DNA of 64,000 nt, taken from Kineothrix sp. IPX-CK. GTDB taxonomy: Bacteria > Bacillota > Clostridia > Lachnospirales > Lachnospiraceae. The notes below the pieces were generated by a model that saw only the letters and a program-made list of their open reading frames with translations, was not told the DNA's origin and did no database searches. Position numbers and translations under genes: made by a program. The stretch lies in contig NZ_CP146256.1 in assembly GCF_039134705.1 (NCBI RefSeq), forward strand, positions 1,488,001-1,552,000, given 5' to 3'. Shown here piece by piece: positions 16,782 to 26,575 of this stretch (position 1 is its first letter; each line of letters begins with the position of its first letter).

Positions 16782-18551
16782 ATGGATTCTCAAAAATTAG
16801 AAAATCTTTTGAATCTGGCACTGAATGCTTCCAGAGAGGAGCGGGAAAAATCTCTTGTTTTGGATGTCGGCTATGATCCGGAGACGAGTGTATGGGAACT
16901 GATCGTGAAATATAACGGCGATCTGAGTCGCCTAAACAATCCAATCATTGGCGTGGAGGAACTGATTGCCGGTTATGCGATCATTACTATACCGCAAAGT
17001 CTGATAGCCTCGTTGGTGGAGCTGGAAGAAATAGAATACGTGGAAATGCCTAAGCGTCTTTTTTTCAATCTGCAGCAGGGAAAAGAAGCTTCCTGCATAT
17101 TGCCGGTTACTGTGAGAGACCCTTTTTTGACCGGTCGCGGGACACTTGTTGCAATAATAGATTCGGGTATCGACTATGAAAGAATGGATTTCAGGCGGCC
17201 GAATGGAACGAGCCGTATTTTATATTTATGGGACCAGACCCTTCAACCGGATGAAAGCAGAGGATTTGCGCCCCCGGAAGGCTTTCTGATGGGAGTGGAA
17301 TTCAATAATATGCAGATAGACGCCGCTTTGGAGCAAAGCAACCCGGAGGAAAAGTTCCGTATGCTGCCAAGTCTGGACGTGACGGGACATGGAACAGCGG
17401 TGGCAGCGATTGCTGCGGGCAACGGGCTTTCGTCTGACGGAAGATATGTGGGAGTGGCACCGGAAAGCGAATTAATCATTGTAAAGCTGGGAATGGCCAG
17501 GCAGCCTTCTTTTCCGAGGACTACAGAGCTTATGCGCGCGCTGACTTATGTAGTGCAAAAGTCGGTTGCACTTGCCAGGCCGATGTCTATCAATCTGAGC
17601 TTTGGAAATACATACGGGGCGCATGACGGTACCTCCTTGCTGGAACGTTTTATGGATAATGTTTCTGAAATAGGAAGAAATGTCATCTGTGTGGGAAGCG
17701 GTAATGAGGGAGCTGCGGGAGGCCACGCGGCAGGTGTTGTATCGGGCGAGACAAGAGTAGAACTGGCGATAGCGTCCTATGAGAGGACGGTCAGCGTGCA
17801 GCTTTGGAAGGAGTACGCGGATATTTTTCTGGTAACTCTCATTTCACCGGGCGGAGAAAGACAAATCGTGGACACCAGACGATCGGGGACGATAAGGCTT
17901 ACGATGGAGCAGACTGACGTCCTCATATATATAGGGGAGCCTTCTCCGTACAGCGTTGACCAAGAAATATATTTTGATTTTATTCCGCGCCAGAATTATA
18001 TCAATTCGGGTGTGTGGACATTTCTGCTGCAGCCGGTCAAAATCGTGACGGGGAATTACTATTTCTATCTGCCAAGCAGCGTAATCCTTAACAGCGGAAC
18101 AAGGTTTTATTCGCCTACGCCGGAGGTGACCTTCACAATACCCTCTACGGCCCATAAAGTAATTACGGTAGGTGCTTACAGCAGTATCTACGATTCATAC
18201 GCGGACTTTTCCGGCAGAGGATTTCTTCTGGAAAACCGGCTGGAGAGCAGAATCGCCAGCGAATGGGTAAAGCCGGATCTCGTAGCTCCCGGCGTGGATA
18301 TATCGATCAGCGATGGGATGGGCGGGACGGAATTGGTGACCGGGACTTCCTTTGCCACACCTTTTGTGACCGGATCGGCATCGCTCATGATGGAATGGGG
18401 AATTGTGATGGGCAATGATCCTTATCTTTACGGGGAGAAGGTGCGGGCTTATTTGAGAAGGGGAGCCAGGCCGCTGCGGGGAGAGGCGGTTTATCCTAAT
18501 GCCAGAGTGGGGTATGGGGCGCTTTGTCTGGCGGATAGTCTGCCGATTTGA
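16782..18551 (+). CDS. S8-family subtilisin-like peptidase (Csp-like)
   Basis: A 589-residue subtilase without signal peptide or obvious prodomain cleavage signal. The triad is complete: Asp127 in AIIDSGID, His203 in TGHGTAVA, Ser523 in GTSFATPF. A large insert with a beta-rich domain separates His and Ser, as in the CspA/B/C germination-type subtilases of Clostridia, which many gut Firmicutes also carry in non-sporulation copies. GAAGG sits six bases before ATG 16782 but directly touches ATG 16776, so 16782 is preferred. Substrate unknown. Confidence 0.88.
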   Translation: MDSQKLENLLNLALNASREEREKSLVLDVGYDPETSVWELIVKYNGDLSRLNNPIIGVEELIAGYAIITIPQSLIASLVELEEIEYVEMPKRLFFNLQQGKEASCILPVTVRDPFLTGRGTLVAIIDSGIDYERMDFRRPNGTSRILYLWDQTLQPDESRGFAPPEGFLMGVEFNNMQIDAALEQSNPEEKFRMLPSLDVTGHGTAVAAIAAGNGLSSDGRYVGVAPESELIIVKLGMARQPSFPRTTELMRALTYVVQKSVALARPMSINLSFGNTYGAHDGTSLLERFMDNVSEIGRNVICVGSGNEGAAGGHAAGVVSGETRVELAIASYERTVSVQLWKEYADIFLVTLISPGGERQIVDTRRSGTIRLTMEQTDVLIYIGEPSPYSVDQEIYFDFIPRQNYINSGVWTFLLQPVKIVTGNYYFYLPSSVILNSGTRFYSPTPEVTFTIPSTAHKVITVGAYSSIYDSYADFSGRGFLLENRLESRIASEWVKPDLVAPGVDISISDGMGGTELVTGTSFATPFVTGSASLMMEWGIVMGNDPYLYGEKVRAYLRRGARPLRGEAVYPNARVGYGALCLADSLPI

Positions 18552-18691
18552 AAAAGATATCCGAGGCAGGCAGCATAGATGTAACGGGGGCTCTTTTGTA
18601 TCCAGCCGGTTATATTATCTTATCGATTGTTATAATCGCGATACTGGTAATAGTGACAGATAGATTTTATAAAAAGAAATTAGCAAAATAG
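18548..18691 (+). CDS. possible small single-pass membrane protein (47 aa)
   Basis: A TTG at 18548 overlaps the TGA stop of the peptidase (TTGA), the layout of a translationally coupled gene. The frame encodes a short hydrophilic start, then about 17 hydrophobic residues (YIILSIVIIAILVIV), then a basic tail RFYKKKLAK. It ends six bases before a strong terminator, so it lies in the peptidase transcript. No Shine-Dalgarno is visible. It may anchor or accompany the protease; unproven. Confidence 0.4.
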   Translation: MKKISEAGSIDVTGALLYPAGYIILSIVIIAILVIVTDRFYKKKLAK

Positions 18692-18696
18692 AACTA

Positions 18697-18739
18697 AAAA
18701 AGCTGAAAACACCGAATTGTTCGGTGTTTTCAGCTTTTT
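18697..18739. terminator. bidirectional Rho-independent terminator
   Basis: A perfect 20-bp stem (18697-18716 with 18720-18739) has a 3-nt loop and A/T runs on both sides. It serves the peptidase operon on the plus strand and the LacI gene on the minus strand. Confidence 0.92.
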
Positions 18740-19763
18740 ATAGTAATGATATACCGGTAGGGAGCGACGATCTGGTCGAATCCCGAACAATTAATGAGGT
18801 AGGCAGGGATACATTAATTACCAAAGAATCACGGTTATTAATTAAATCTAAAAGACGTTTTGCCGCAAGTTTTCCGATTGCTTTTGTCGGAACGTCAACA
18901 GTAGTCAGTGGAGGAATCGTATGAACACTGGTATCCAGATTATTAAAGCCAATGACTCCAATATCATCGGGACATTTCATGCCCAACTGATAAATTACAC
19001 CTAATATAACAGTTGCGAGAGTATCACTCCCGGCAAAAATGACATCAGGCCGATTCTCAGAAAGAAGCAGATCTTCCGCATATTTAGCGCAAAGCGTCAG
19101 ATTCCATTCACAATCTTTGATAATACTATCATCGTAAGAAATATTAAATACTCTTAAAGCTTCCCGATACGCTACCATTCGCAGAGAATCATAAAATGAT
19201 AAACCGGGAGCGGAACCGCCAATATAAGCAATTTTCCGATATCCGTTATTCAGAAGATGTTTCATGATCTGCATATTTGCGGCATAATGATCAAATCCTA
19301 CGGAATTAAAGGTTGATTCTATCTGATCAATGGTTACGATATTTGGAAACGGCCGGGATAAATGCGCCATTAAATCTTTTGTAATCTCCTCCATAATCAA
19401 TAATCCATCAAGGGGAGTGTTGCAAAAATCCTGCAGTACTGATGAATGATTCAAATCATTAAAGTTTCTAAGAATAAATTCAGTAGGTTGATGCTGATTC
19501 AATTCCGTTTCGGCAGATAATAAAATAGATGTAAAAAAAGGATCCGAATACTTTTCGGATGTAAGCGGCAGAATACAGCCGATTGTTAGTTTTGGTACAT
19601 TCTTTTTACGTGGATGAAATTGATAATCTAGTTTTTTGACAGCTTCCAGTACTTTTTGTTTTGTTTGTTCGGTTGTCCTGAAATTTTCATCGTTTGAAAG
19701 TATTCTTGATGCCGTAGAAATGGAAACACCAGCTTCTTTGGCAACATCGCGTATATTTGACAT
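18738..19763 (-). CDS. LacI-family repressor of the adjacent sugar operon
   Basis: A 341-residue LacI/GalR repressor from ATG 19763 (GAGGTGAACTT upstream); the longer ORF start at 19787 lacks a site. The helix-turn-helix is NIRDVAKEAGVSISTASRIL, and a periplasmic-binding-like effector domain follows (IGCILPL, IVTIDQIE, IAYIGG, DVIFAGSDTLA). It is divergent from the GH4-ABC operon and almost surely controls it; the operator is probably the palindrome near that operon's start. The inducer would be the imported sugar or a derivative. Confidence 0.9.
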   Translation of the reverse strand: MSNIRDVAKEAGVSISTASRILSNDENFRTTEQTKQKVLEAVKKLDYQFHPRKKNVPKLTIGCILPLTSEKYSDPFFTSILLSAETELNQHQPTEFILRNFNDLNHSSVLQDFCNTPLDGLLIMEEITKDLMAHLSRPFPNIVTIDQIESTFNSVGFDHYAANMQIMKHLLNNGYRKIAYIGGSAPGLSFYDSLRMVAYREALRVFNISYDDSIIKDCEWNLTLCAKYAEDLLLSENRPDVIFAGSDTLATVILGVIYQLGMKCPDDIGVIGFNNLDTSVHTIPPLTTVDVPTKAIGKLAAKRLLDLINNRDSLVINVSLPTSLIVRDSTRSSLPTGISLL

Positions 19764-19834
19764 AAGTTCACCTCGTTTACTAAACATAATAATAACGGAT
19801 AATCATTTAAAATGCAAGAATAATTAAAAAACTA

Positions 19835-19897
19835 TTTACAAATTGATAAAAATGCTCTATTATATAGATAAACAATTGGTAAACAAACATAATGTTT
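19835..19897 (+). promoter_or_regulatory. promoter and operator of the GH4-ABC operon
   Basis: TTTACA (19835), 17 nt, TATTAT (19858) forms the promoter. The palindrome AAACAT-A-ATGTTT (19885-19897) lies just past the likely start site, where a LacI repressor would act. A second candidate half-site pair, GTTTA-C-TAAAC, lies near the LacI gene start. Confidence 0.65.
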
Positions 19898-19918
19898 ATA
19901 AAACATCAGGAGGAAAGA

Positions 19919-21247
19919 ATGAGTAGAAAGTTCACATTTATAGGAGCTGGATCATTGGATTTTACAAGAGATTTGGTAAGAGACATCTTAACGTTTGACG
20001 CATTTGACGACTGTCAATTCATGCTAATGGATATTAATGAGAAAAGACTGCAATATGCCGAGGAAGGCGTAAGACGTATTATTAAGGCTGGAAAACATAA
20101 GGCAACAGTCCAAATGACAACAGACAGAAAGGAGGCATTAAGAGATTCGGATGGGGTATTGATTACGATACTTCAGGGAGGAGTAGATGTCTGGAGACAT
20201 GATATTGAAATTCCTGAAAAATACGGGGTGGATATTTGTGTGGGTGATACAAGAGGACCGGCTGGTATTTTTCGTTTTTTAAGAACTGCACCAGTCATGC
20301 TGGATATCATTCATGATATAGAGGAGGTTTGCCCTGATGCGATTATCTTGAATTACACCAATCCAATGGCTATGTTGGTTAGTTATTTACAATCACAGAC
20401 AAAGTTGAATGTTACTGGTTTATGCCATAGTGTGCAGGGAACTGCCAAAATGTTGGGAGAATGGATTGGAGCAAAAGAGGAAGAAATTAATTATTTGTGT
20501 GCCGGAATTAACCACCAGGCATTCTATCTTAAATTCGAGGTGAATGGAGAGGATGCATACCCTAGAATCTGGGATGCAATAAAAAAAGATGAGGTAGCAA
20601 ATGAAGAACCTGTAAGAATAGAGATGATGAAAAGTTTGCATTATTTTCCTACGGAATCTTCAGGACATAATTCCGAATACAATTCTTGGTTCAGGAAACG
20701 AAAGGATTTGATCGAAAAATATTGTACACATGGAACAGGATGGAATCCGGGCGAGCATGCTTACATATTAAAAGAATATCTGGAAAGAGAGGATACCTGG
20801 GAAAAAGAGTATCAGGACTGGTTGGAATCTGGTCAGATTGATCTGGAAAGAGGAGAGGAATATGCTTCCAATATTTTTAATGCAATATTTGGAGATGGAA
20901 CACCATATTTCTTTAACGCGAATCTTAAAAATAAGAACTATATTACAAATATTGAAGAGAATGCTTGTGTTGAGATTCCAGTGGTAGCTACACAAAAAGG
21001 AATCACAGCAATCAAGCAAGTTACATTACCGGAACATTTATCAATTATGATAAATAATTCTGCTAAGATTGAAGAACTTGCGGTCCGCGCGGCAATTGAA
21101 GGGGACCCGATGAAAGTATTTCAGGCAATTTTATTCGATCCTTTGACATCAAGTGTATGCAGTACAGATGAGATACACAGCATGGTACAGGAAATGTTGA
21201 TGAAGAACGAAAAGTATCTGACATATTTCAAATCATTAAAAATCTAA
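19919..21247 (+). CDS. melA: GH4 alpha-galactosidase, MelA type
   Basis: A 442-residue family GH4 enzyme. The N-terminal Rossmann motif FIGAGSLDFTRDL binds NAD, which GH4 uses in an oxidation-elimination mechanism with a divalent metal. Metal/active-site motifs NYTNPMAML, GLCHSVQGT (Cys ligand) and GINHQAF (His ligand) match MelA-like alpha-galactosidases. AGGAGG precedes ATG 19919; the ORF start at 19892 lies inside the operator palindrome. Being cytoplasmic, it cleaves sugars after import by the ABC system encoded next. With agaS downstream, an alpha-linked galactosamine derivative is a possible substrate. Confidence 0.85.
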   Translation: MSRKFTFIGAGSLDFTRDLVRDILTFDAFDDCQFMLMDINEKRLQYAEEGVRRIIKAGKHKATVQMTTDRKEALRDSDGVLITILQGGVDVWRHDIEIPEKYGVDICVGDTRGPAGIFRFLRTAPVMLDIIHDIEEVCPDAIILNYTNPMAMLVSYLQSQTKLNVTGLCHSVQGTAKMLGEWIGAKEEEINYLCAGINHQAFYLKFEVNGEDAYPRIWDAIKKDEVANEEPVRIEMMKSLHYFPTESSGHNSEYNSWFRKRKDLIEKYCTHGTGWNPGEHAYILKEYLEREDTWEKEYQDWLESGQIDLERGEEYASNIFNAIFGDGTPYFFNANLKNKNYITNIEENACVEIPVVATQKGITAIKQVTLPEHLSIMINNSAKIEELAVRAAIEGDPMKVFQAILFDPLTSSVCSTDEIHSMVQEMLMKNEKYLTYFKSLKI

Positions 21248-21262
21248 ATTCAGGAGGTAGGT

Positions 21263-22549
21263 ATGCGCAAATTATTATGTAGTTTATTGGTGGTAGTAAT
21301 GGTACTGAGTCTGGCCGGATGTTCCAGCAAAAATGAAGAAAGTGTAGCAGCGGGTAGTGAGAAAACGGTACTGACTTTTTGGGGGCACCAGGAGGAATCC
21401 TGGAACAAATCATATGAGACAATTGCAGAACAGTTTATGAAAGAAAATCCGGATATCGAGATTAAATTGGAATTTTTCCCATATGATACGTTTGAATCAA
21501 AGGTTCAGACATCTTTAATTTCTCAAGATAGTGGCTGCGATATCTATGAATTATGGGGGGGCTGGGCCATAGACTTTGCACCGACGGGCGCTTTAGCTGA
21601 GATTCCCGAAGTTATGACTAAGGAAATTTTGGATGACACCTATGCTCCGACAACGGGTGCTCTGGAATATATGGGGAAACTGTATGGAATGCCAATGGAG
21701 TTTAATAATGAATCGGGCGGAATGTTAGTAAATAATGCAATACTGCAGGAAAATAATCTTAAGATTCCTACGAGCTGGGAGGAATTGGTTGAGGAAGCAA
21801 AAACGGCTACGGTACGTGAAGGAGATATGTTTGCTATTAAGGGATTTGACTTTGCCAATTGGGATTCCGTAACTTACCTGCTTACATCCATGATTCTTTC
21901 AAAGGGCGGTCAGTATCTGGCTGAAGATGGAACAGTTAATTTTAATACACCGGAAGCTAAAGATGCATTTGAGGAATTACATAAATTAATTGTAACAGAT
22001 AAGGTTGCTGATTTGGAAGGGCTTACCAGCAAAAGTGATATTGAGGGGTATCAGCAGGTATTTACCGGAACCAACTTATTTGTTCCAAGAGGACCTTGGT
22101 CGGTAGCGGATGGAATCAGTGCTTTTCATGTTGAATATGGGAAAGAATTTGATTATGTGGAGATGCCATGGTATGGAGACAATACAGCATTTGCAGCAGA
22201 AACAGGATGGTCACTGGCTGTAAGCAGTAACAGTAAACAAAAGGAGGCAGCCTTTAAATTTTTAGAGTATTTTTTCCGGGATGATGTTCTGTTACAGCAT
22301 AATATCCAATGCTCTCAGATACCGCCAAAAAAATCTATAGCACAAAGCCAGGAATTTATTGAAAAAATGCCATATATGAAACCGATCGTAGGAATTCTTG
22401 GTAAGGCTCAATTTATAGGATATTTTAATACAGATGTATTTAAGGAATCTATTAATAATGCCTTTGTAGATTATTGTACAGGAATAATAGCAACAAGTGA
22501 AGAGGCATTACAGAATGCACAGGATAATATAAATGCAAGTTTGAAATAA
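21263..22549 (+). CDS. ABC transporter sugar-binding lipoprotein
   Basis: A 428-residue family-1 solute-binding protein. The lipoprotein signal ends at LAGC (Cys20), and the mature part has TVLTFWGHQEESWNKSYETI and the usual ELWGGWA, PLYG-like and NNESGGMLVNN patterns of carbohydrate-binding proteins (SBP_bac_1). It captures oligosaccharide outside and hands it to the two permeases that follow. No ATPase gene is in this operon, so a shared MsmK-type ATPase encoded elsewhere must energise it, as is usual for CUT1 systems in Firmicutes. Confidence 0.92.
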   Translation: MRKLLCSLLVVVMVLSLAGCSSKNEESVAAGSEKTVLTFWGHQEESWNKSYETIAEQFMKENPDIEIKLEFFPYDTFESKVQTSLISQDSGCDIYELWGGWAIDFAPTGALAEIPEVMTKEILDDTYAPTTGALEYMGKLYGMPMEFNNESGGMLVNNAILQENNLKIPTSWEELVEEAKTATVREGDMFAIKGFDFANWDSVTYLLTSMILSKGGQYLAEDGTVNFNTPEAKDAFEELHKLIVTDKVADLEGLTSKSDIEGYQQVFTGTNLFVPRGPWSVADGISAFHVEYGKEFDYVEMPWYGDNTAFAAETGWSLAVSSNSKQKEAAFKFLEYFFRDDVLLQHNIQCSQIPPKKSIAQSQEFIEKMPYMKPIVGILGKAQFIGYFNTDVFKESINNAFVDYCTGIIATSEEALQNAQDNINASLK

Positions 22550-22580
22550 AGGTGGGATCTAATTAGGAGAAAAAGCATAG

Positions 22581-23456
22581 ATGAAAAATAATAAAATTGT
22601 ATTAATCGTACTAATTCCCGTATTTCTTCAAGTGGGTATTTTCATAATTTTACCCATTGTGGGCGGCTTTATCATATCTTTTATGGATTACAATCCATTG
22701 CGTGAAGATAATACATTTATTATGTTTGATAATTACCGGATATTATTTTCTGACGCCGCGTTCCTTCAGGCACTTACGAATACATTGCTATTTGTATTGA
22801 TTACCGTAACGGCTAATATGATTCTTTCGCTGACACTGGCACAGTTAATTACTACTTTCCGTTCAAATAAGACAAGAAGCTTTTTTAGAATGGTCTTTTT
22901 CTTGCCTTGTATTGCTCCAATGGTTGCTACGAGCGTGGTCTGGGCCAGAAGTATTTATTCTGTCAGAAATGGCTTGCTAAATATATTTTTTAATTTATTT
23001 GGAAGTTTAGGTGCAAACTGGCTGGGAGATCCTCATACAATATTAGGTTCTATTATAATCTTCACGTTATGGGCGGATATCGGATATAATATAATCCTCT
23101 TTTCGGCCGGTTTGGATGGGATACCTGCTGAATTTTATGAAGCATGTAAGATTGACGGAGCAAATTCATTTCAAAGATTTTTCCGGATTACACTTCCATT
23201 GTTGGGAAGGACATTTGCCTTTGTTATTATTATGACTTTAATTTCTCATTTTAATATGTTTGCACAGTTTTCGGAAATGGTTGCGAAATCCTCACCTCAA
23301 AATGCGGGGCTTGTACTTACAAGTTATATCTATAAAACAGCATTTGAATACAAGAATCTGGGGTATGCTTCTGCAATATCTATGGCACTTTTCGCAATCA
23401 TTATGATAATCACACTTGTGCAGCAACGATTAAACAGAGTAGATTGGGAGTATTGA
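22581..23456 (+). CDS. sugar ABC permease, first subunit (CUT1, MsmF/UgpA-like)
   Basis: A 291-residue inner-membrane permease with six predicted helices. The EAA loop that contacts the ATPase reads EFYEACKIDGANSFQRFFRITLPLL, written here in part: EACKIDGANS. It pairs with the next permease, whose ATG lies two bases after this stop. Confidence 0.93.
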   Translation: MKNNKIVLIVLIPVFLQVGIFIILPIVGGFIISFMDYNPLREDNTFIMFDNYRILFSDAAFLQALTNTLLFVLITVTANMILSLTLAQLITTFRSNKTRSFFRMVFFLPCIAPMVATSVVWARSIYSVRNGLLNIFFNLFGSLGANWLGDPHTILGSIIIFTLWADIGYNIILFSAGLDGIPAEFYEACKIDGANSFQRFFRITLPLLGRTFAFVIIMTLISHFNMFAQFSEMVAKSSPQNAGLVLTSYIYKTAFEYKNLGYASAISMALFAIIMIITLVQQRLNRVDWEY

Positions 23457-23458
23457 TT

Positions 23459-24289
23459 ATGAAGAAGATAACGAATAAACAAATTGGCAAAGTGCTCATA
23501 TTGCTAGGCTTATCTATTGTAACTGTAATTTTTTTAATTCCCTATTTTTGGATGCTCAGTAATTCCTTTAAAGGTACAAAAGAATTATTAATGAATCCAA
23601 AGCACATACTTCCGGCTGAATTTACAGTAATGGGATACGAAACAGTTTTATTTAATTCCCCGTTTTTTATTTGGCTTAGGAATTCGTTGGTTGTTACAAT
23701 AACGGATGTGATTGTAATTGTTTTTACAAGTGCATTGGTAGGATATATTTTCTCTAAATTCAATTTTAAAGGTAAGAATATTTTATTTATGATTCTTCTT
23801 GCGACAATGATGGTTCCGGAACAGACGACCATGATACCTAAGTTTTTATTGATGAATCAGCTGAAATTATATAATTCCATTTTATCATTGATTATTCCTA
23901 CTTTCATAAATGCTTTTGGAATTTATTTATGTAAACAATTTTGTGATGAATTGCCAAAGGAATTAATTGAAAGCGCTAAAATTGACGGAGCCGGCGATAT
24001 GAAAATATTTTTTCGTATGATATTGCCCCAGATCAAGCCTGCATTGGGTGCATTATCGATTTTTACATTTCTTGAAAGATGGAATGACTATTTAAATCCG
24101 TTGATTTTATTAAATAGTGTAGAAAAGATGACATTACCACTTGCTTTGTCTTATTTTTCATCCCAGCACATGGCAGATCTGTCGGCTACGATGGCAGCAT
24201 CAGCATTGATTATGATTCCGTCCTCTATTGTATTTATTATATTCCAGAAACAATTCATTAAAGGAATATCGATGACAGGAATGAAGTAA
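23459..24289 (+). CDS. sugar ABC permease, second subunit (CUT1, MsmG/UgpE-like)
   Basis: A 276-residue permease with six predicted helices and the EAA loop ESAKIDGAGDMKIFFRMILP. ATG 23459 has GGGAG eight bases upstream within the end of the previous gene; a TTG at 23444 is less likely. It completes the membrane channel of the sugar importer. Confidence 0.93.
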   Translation: MKKITNKQIGKVLILLGLSIVTVIFLIPYFWMLSNSFKGTKELLMNPKHILPAEFTVMGYETVLFNSPFFIWLRNSLVVTITDVIVIVFTSALVGYIFSKFNFKGKNILFMILLATMMVPEQTTMIPKFLLMNQLKLYNSILSLIIPTFINAFGIYLCKQFCDELPKELIESAKIDGAGDMKIFFRMILPQIKPALGALSIFTFLERWNDYLNPLILLNSVEKMTLPLALSYFSSQHMADLSATMAASALIMIPSSIVFIIFQKQFIKGISMTGMK

Positions 24290-24309
24290 CTCAAAATAGG
24301 AGATTGGGA

Positions 24310-25287
24310 ATGACATATTATATAGGAATAGATGGCGGGGGAACGAAAACCATTTTTTGTTTATTAAATGAGGAGGGGACGGTTCTTACTGCATATAAAG
24401 ACGGAAGCGCTTCCTATAAACAAATTGGAATGGATGGAGTTGTTGCTCTTTTAGAAAAAGGTATTTTTCAGTTATTAAAGGAAGCTGATGTCTCACAAAA
24501 TGAAAATATCTGGACATGCTTTGGGATGCCGACATACGGAGAATCGCGGGCAAATGATGAACTAATGGAATCACTCATTAAAAGAAGGCTGGAAAAATAT
24601 CATATAAAATTGGTTAATGACTGTGAAGTGGCATGGGCAGGCTCCTTGTTATTGGAGCCTGGAATTAATCTGGTTGCCGGAACAGGAACAATAGGATTTG
24701 GTAAAAACATACAAGGCGATTTTTTGAGCGCCGGCGGATGGAGTGAATATTTTTCCGATGAAGGTTCCGGCAGGTGGCTGGGTGTCAAATGCCTGGAATT
24801 ATTCTCTAAGCAGGCCGACGAACGTCTGAAGAAGGGACCGCTATATGAAATAGTAAAAGAATATTTCAGTCTCACGGAGGATAAGGAAATAATAGATTTG
24901 TTTGAGAAAGATTATCAGCCCTATCGGAGCAAAATCGCTTTCTTGCAGAAACTATTGTTGGAAGCAGCTAAGCAGGGCGACCAATCGGCGATTCAGGCAT
25001 ATGATGATGCAGCAAAAGAATTGGCAATGATAATAAGAACTCTTTATATTCGATTGCAATTTCATGAAAAATGCCCTGTTTCTTTTTCGGGAGGAATCTT
25101 TAAAACAGGAGAACTTGTTGTGACTCCATTAAAGAAATATTTATCTGATCTCAATATTACGATAGTAGAATCTCAGGGAAGTCCCTGGGTTGGTGCCGGA
25201 TTATTGGCTAAATACTATGCAGATAAGAAAGAACCATGCAGTGCATTTATCAGAAAAGTGATAGAAACGAATTTTGATATTTTATAG
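24310..25287 (+). CDS. BadF/BadG/BcrA/BcrD-type sugar kinase (N-acetylhexosamine kinase-like)
   Basis: A 325-residue ASKHA-fold ATPase. The phosphate-1 motif YIGIDGGGTKT, the LVAGTGTIGFG motif and the FSDEGSGRWLG segment match N-acetylglucosamine-kinase-like members of the BadF family. ATG 24310 is preferred over TTG 24304 because GGAG lies eight bases upstream. In this operon it should phosphorylate the monosaccharide freed by the GH4 enzyme, probably galactosamine or an acetylated form, giving the substrate of AgaS. Confidence 0.8.
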   Translation: MTYYIGIDGGGTKTIFCLLNEEGTVLTAYKDGSASYKQIGMDGVVALLEKGIFQLLKEADVSQNENIWTCFGMPTYGESRANDELMESLIKRRLEKYHIKLVNDCEVAWAGSLLLEPGINLVAGTGTIGFGKNIQGDFLSAGGWSEYFSDEGSGRWLGVKCLELFSKQADERLKKGPLYEIVKEYFSLTEDKEIIDLFEKDYQPYRSKIAFLQKLLLEAAKQGDQSAIQAYDDAAKELAMIIRTLYIRLQFHEKCPVSFSGGIFKTGELVVTPLKKYLSDLNITIVESQGSPWVGAGLLAKYYADKKEPCSAFIRKVIETNFDIL

Positions 25288-25341
25288 AAGTAAAAATACA
25301 GATACTGTTAAATAGAAGATATAAATAAAGGAGAATAAAGT

Positions 25342-26502
25342 ATGATATTCGGATATGAAAAGAAAGAATTAGAGAAGTTAAATGCATTATGTACAGCAAG
25401 TGAAATTATGCAGCAGCCTGAATTATGGAGTGAGACATACCGGTTGATTGTACAAAATGAAACAAATATCAGGAGTTTTCTAAAAAAGCATGTAACAAAA
25501 GATGCAAAAGTTATTTTTACTGGTGCAGGATCTTCAGATTATATCGGAGATACGATTGTAAATTACCTATCCCATAAAATGAATGTACGTATGGAAGCAA
25601 TAGCGACTACGGATATTGTGTCTAATCCTGAAGAATATGTGGAAGCGGATACAAAGACTGTTTTGGTATCTTTTGCACGTTCAGGAAACAGCCCTGAAAG
25701 CGTGGGGGCGTATAACTCGTTTCAGGATCATGTAAAAGACATTGTGCAGGTGATTATCACATGCAATAAAGAAGGCGAACTTGCAAAACAGGCAGAAATG
25801 GAAAAAGACAATTTTGTTTTTCTTCTTCCGGATAAAACGAATGACAAAGGATTTGCCATGACCAGTTCCTTATCATGTATGATGCTTGCAGCACTTCTGT
25901 TTTTTGACATTGATCATCTCAAAGAAAATAAAAAATATATCGATATCATAATAGAGCAAGGAAAAGAAATATTGGAGAATCAATGGCAGGAAATAAAAAA
26001 TCTTAGTACATATCCTGTGCAAAGATTAGTATATCTGGGAGCAGGTTGCTTCCATGGATTGATTCAGGAACTAGCATTAAAAAATATGGAATTAACAAAC
26101 GGAAGAATAGCTACAATACAGGAATCTATTCTGGGATTTCGCCATGGACCTAAAACATTTATGGATGATAAGACTAATATTATAGTGTTGATGTCACAAA
26201 ATGATTACACGAATCTTTATTGTAAAGATTTGATTCGGGAAATTCACCATGATAACGGAAATCACAGGCTTACGGTTTTTTCTTATAAAGATGAAAGGTC
26301 GTTAATAAATACATGTGATACCTATATTACGGTAGCGGGAAAACAAATACCGGATAATTATGCATGCTTTAACTATTTGCTATATGGACAACTATTAGGA
26401 TTTTTTAATTCGCTTGAATTGGGAATTACACCGGATAATCCGAGCCCGGACGGCACTGTTAACCGCGTTGTTAAAGGTGTGACCATACATAATTATGTAT
26501 AG
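25342..26502 (+). CDS. agaS: AgaS-like galactosamine-6-phosphate deaminase/isomerase
   Basis: A 386-residue protein with two SIS domains: FTGAGSSDYIGDTI and SFARSGNSPES in the first, YLGAGCFHGLIQELALKNMEL and GFRHGPKTF in the second. The C-terminus NPSPDGTVNRVVKGVTIHNYV is characteristic of AgaS, which turns galactosamine 6-phosphate into tagatose 6-phosphate and ammonia. AAAGGAG precedes the ATG. It is the strongest pointer that the operon degrades an amino sugar of the galacto series. No NagA/AgaA deacetylase gene is seen. Confidence 0.85.
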   Translation: MIFGYEKKELEKLNALCTASEIMQQPELWSETYRLIVQNETNIRSFLKKHVTKDAKVIFTGAGSSDYIGDTIVNYLSHKMNVRMEAIATTDIVSNPEEYVEADTKTVLVSFARSGNSPESVGAYNSFQDHVKDIVQVIITCNKEGELAKQAEMEKDNFVFLLPDKTNDKGFAMTSSLSCMMLAALLFFDIDHLKENKKYIDIIIEQGKEILENQWQEIKNLSTYPVQRLVYLGAGCFHGLIQELALKNMELTNGRIATIQESILGFRHGPKTFMDDKTNIIVLMSQNDYTNLYCKDLIREIHHDNGNHRLTVFSYKDERSLINTCDTYITVAGKQIPDNYACFNYLLYGQLLGFFNSLELGITPDNPSPDGTVNRVVKGVTIHNYV

Positions 26503-26575
26503 GGGTCATAAGGTATTTTACCCCCTGATACCCTTTTGATCCTGGTATCATGGAGATGATTAGAGAGGAGAAACT

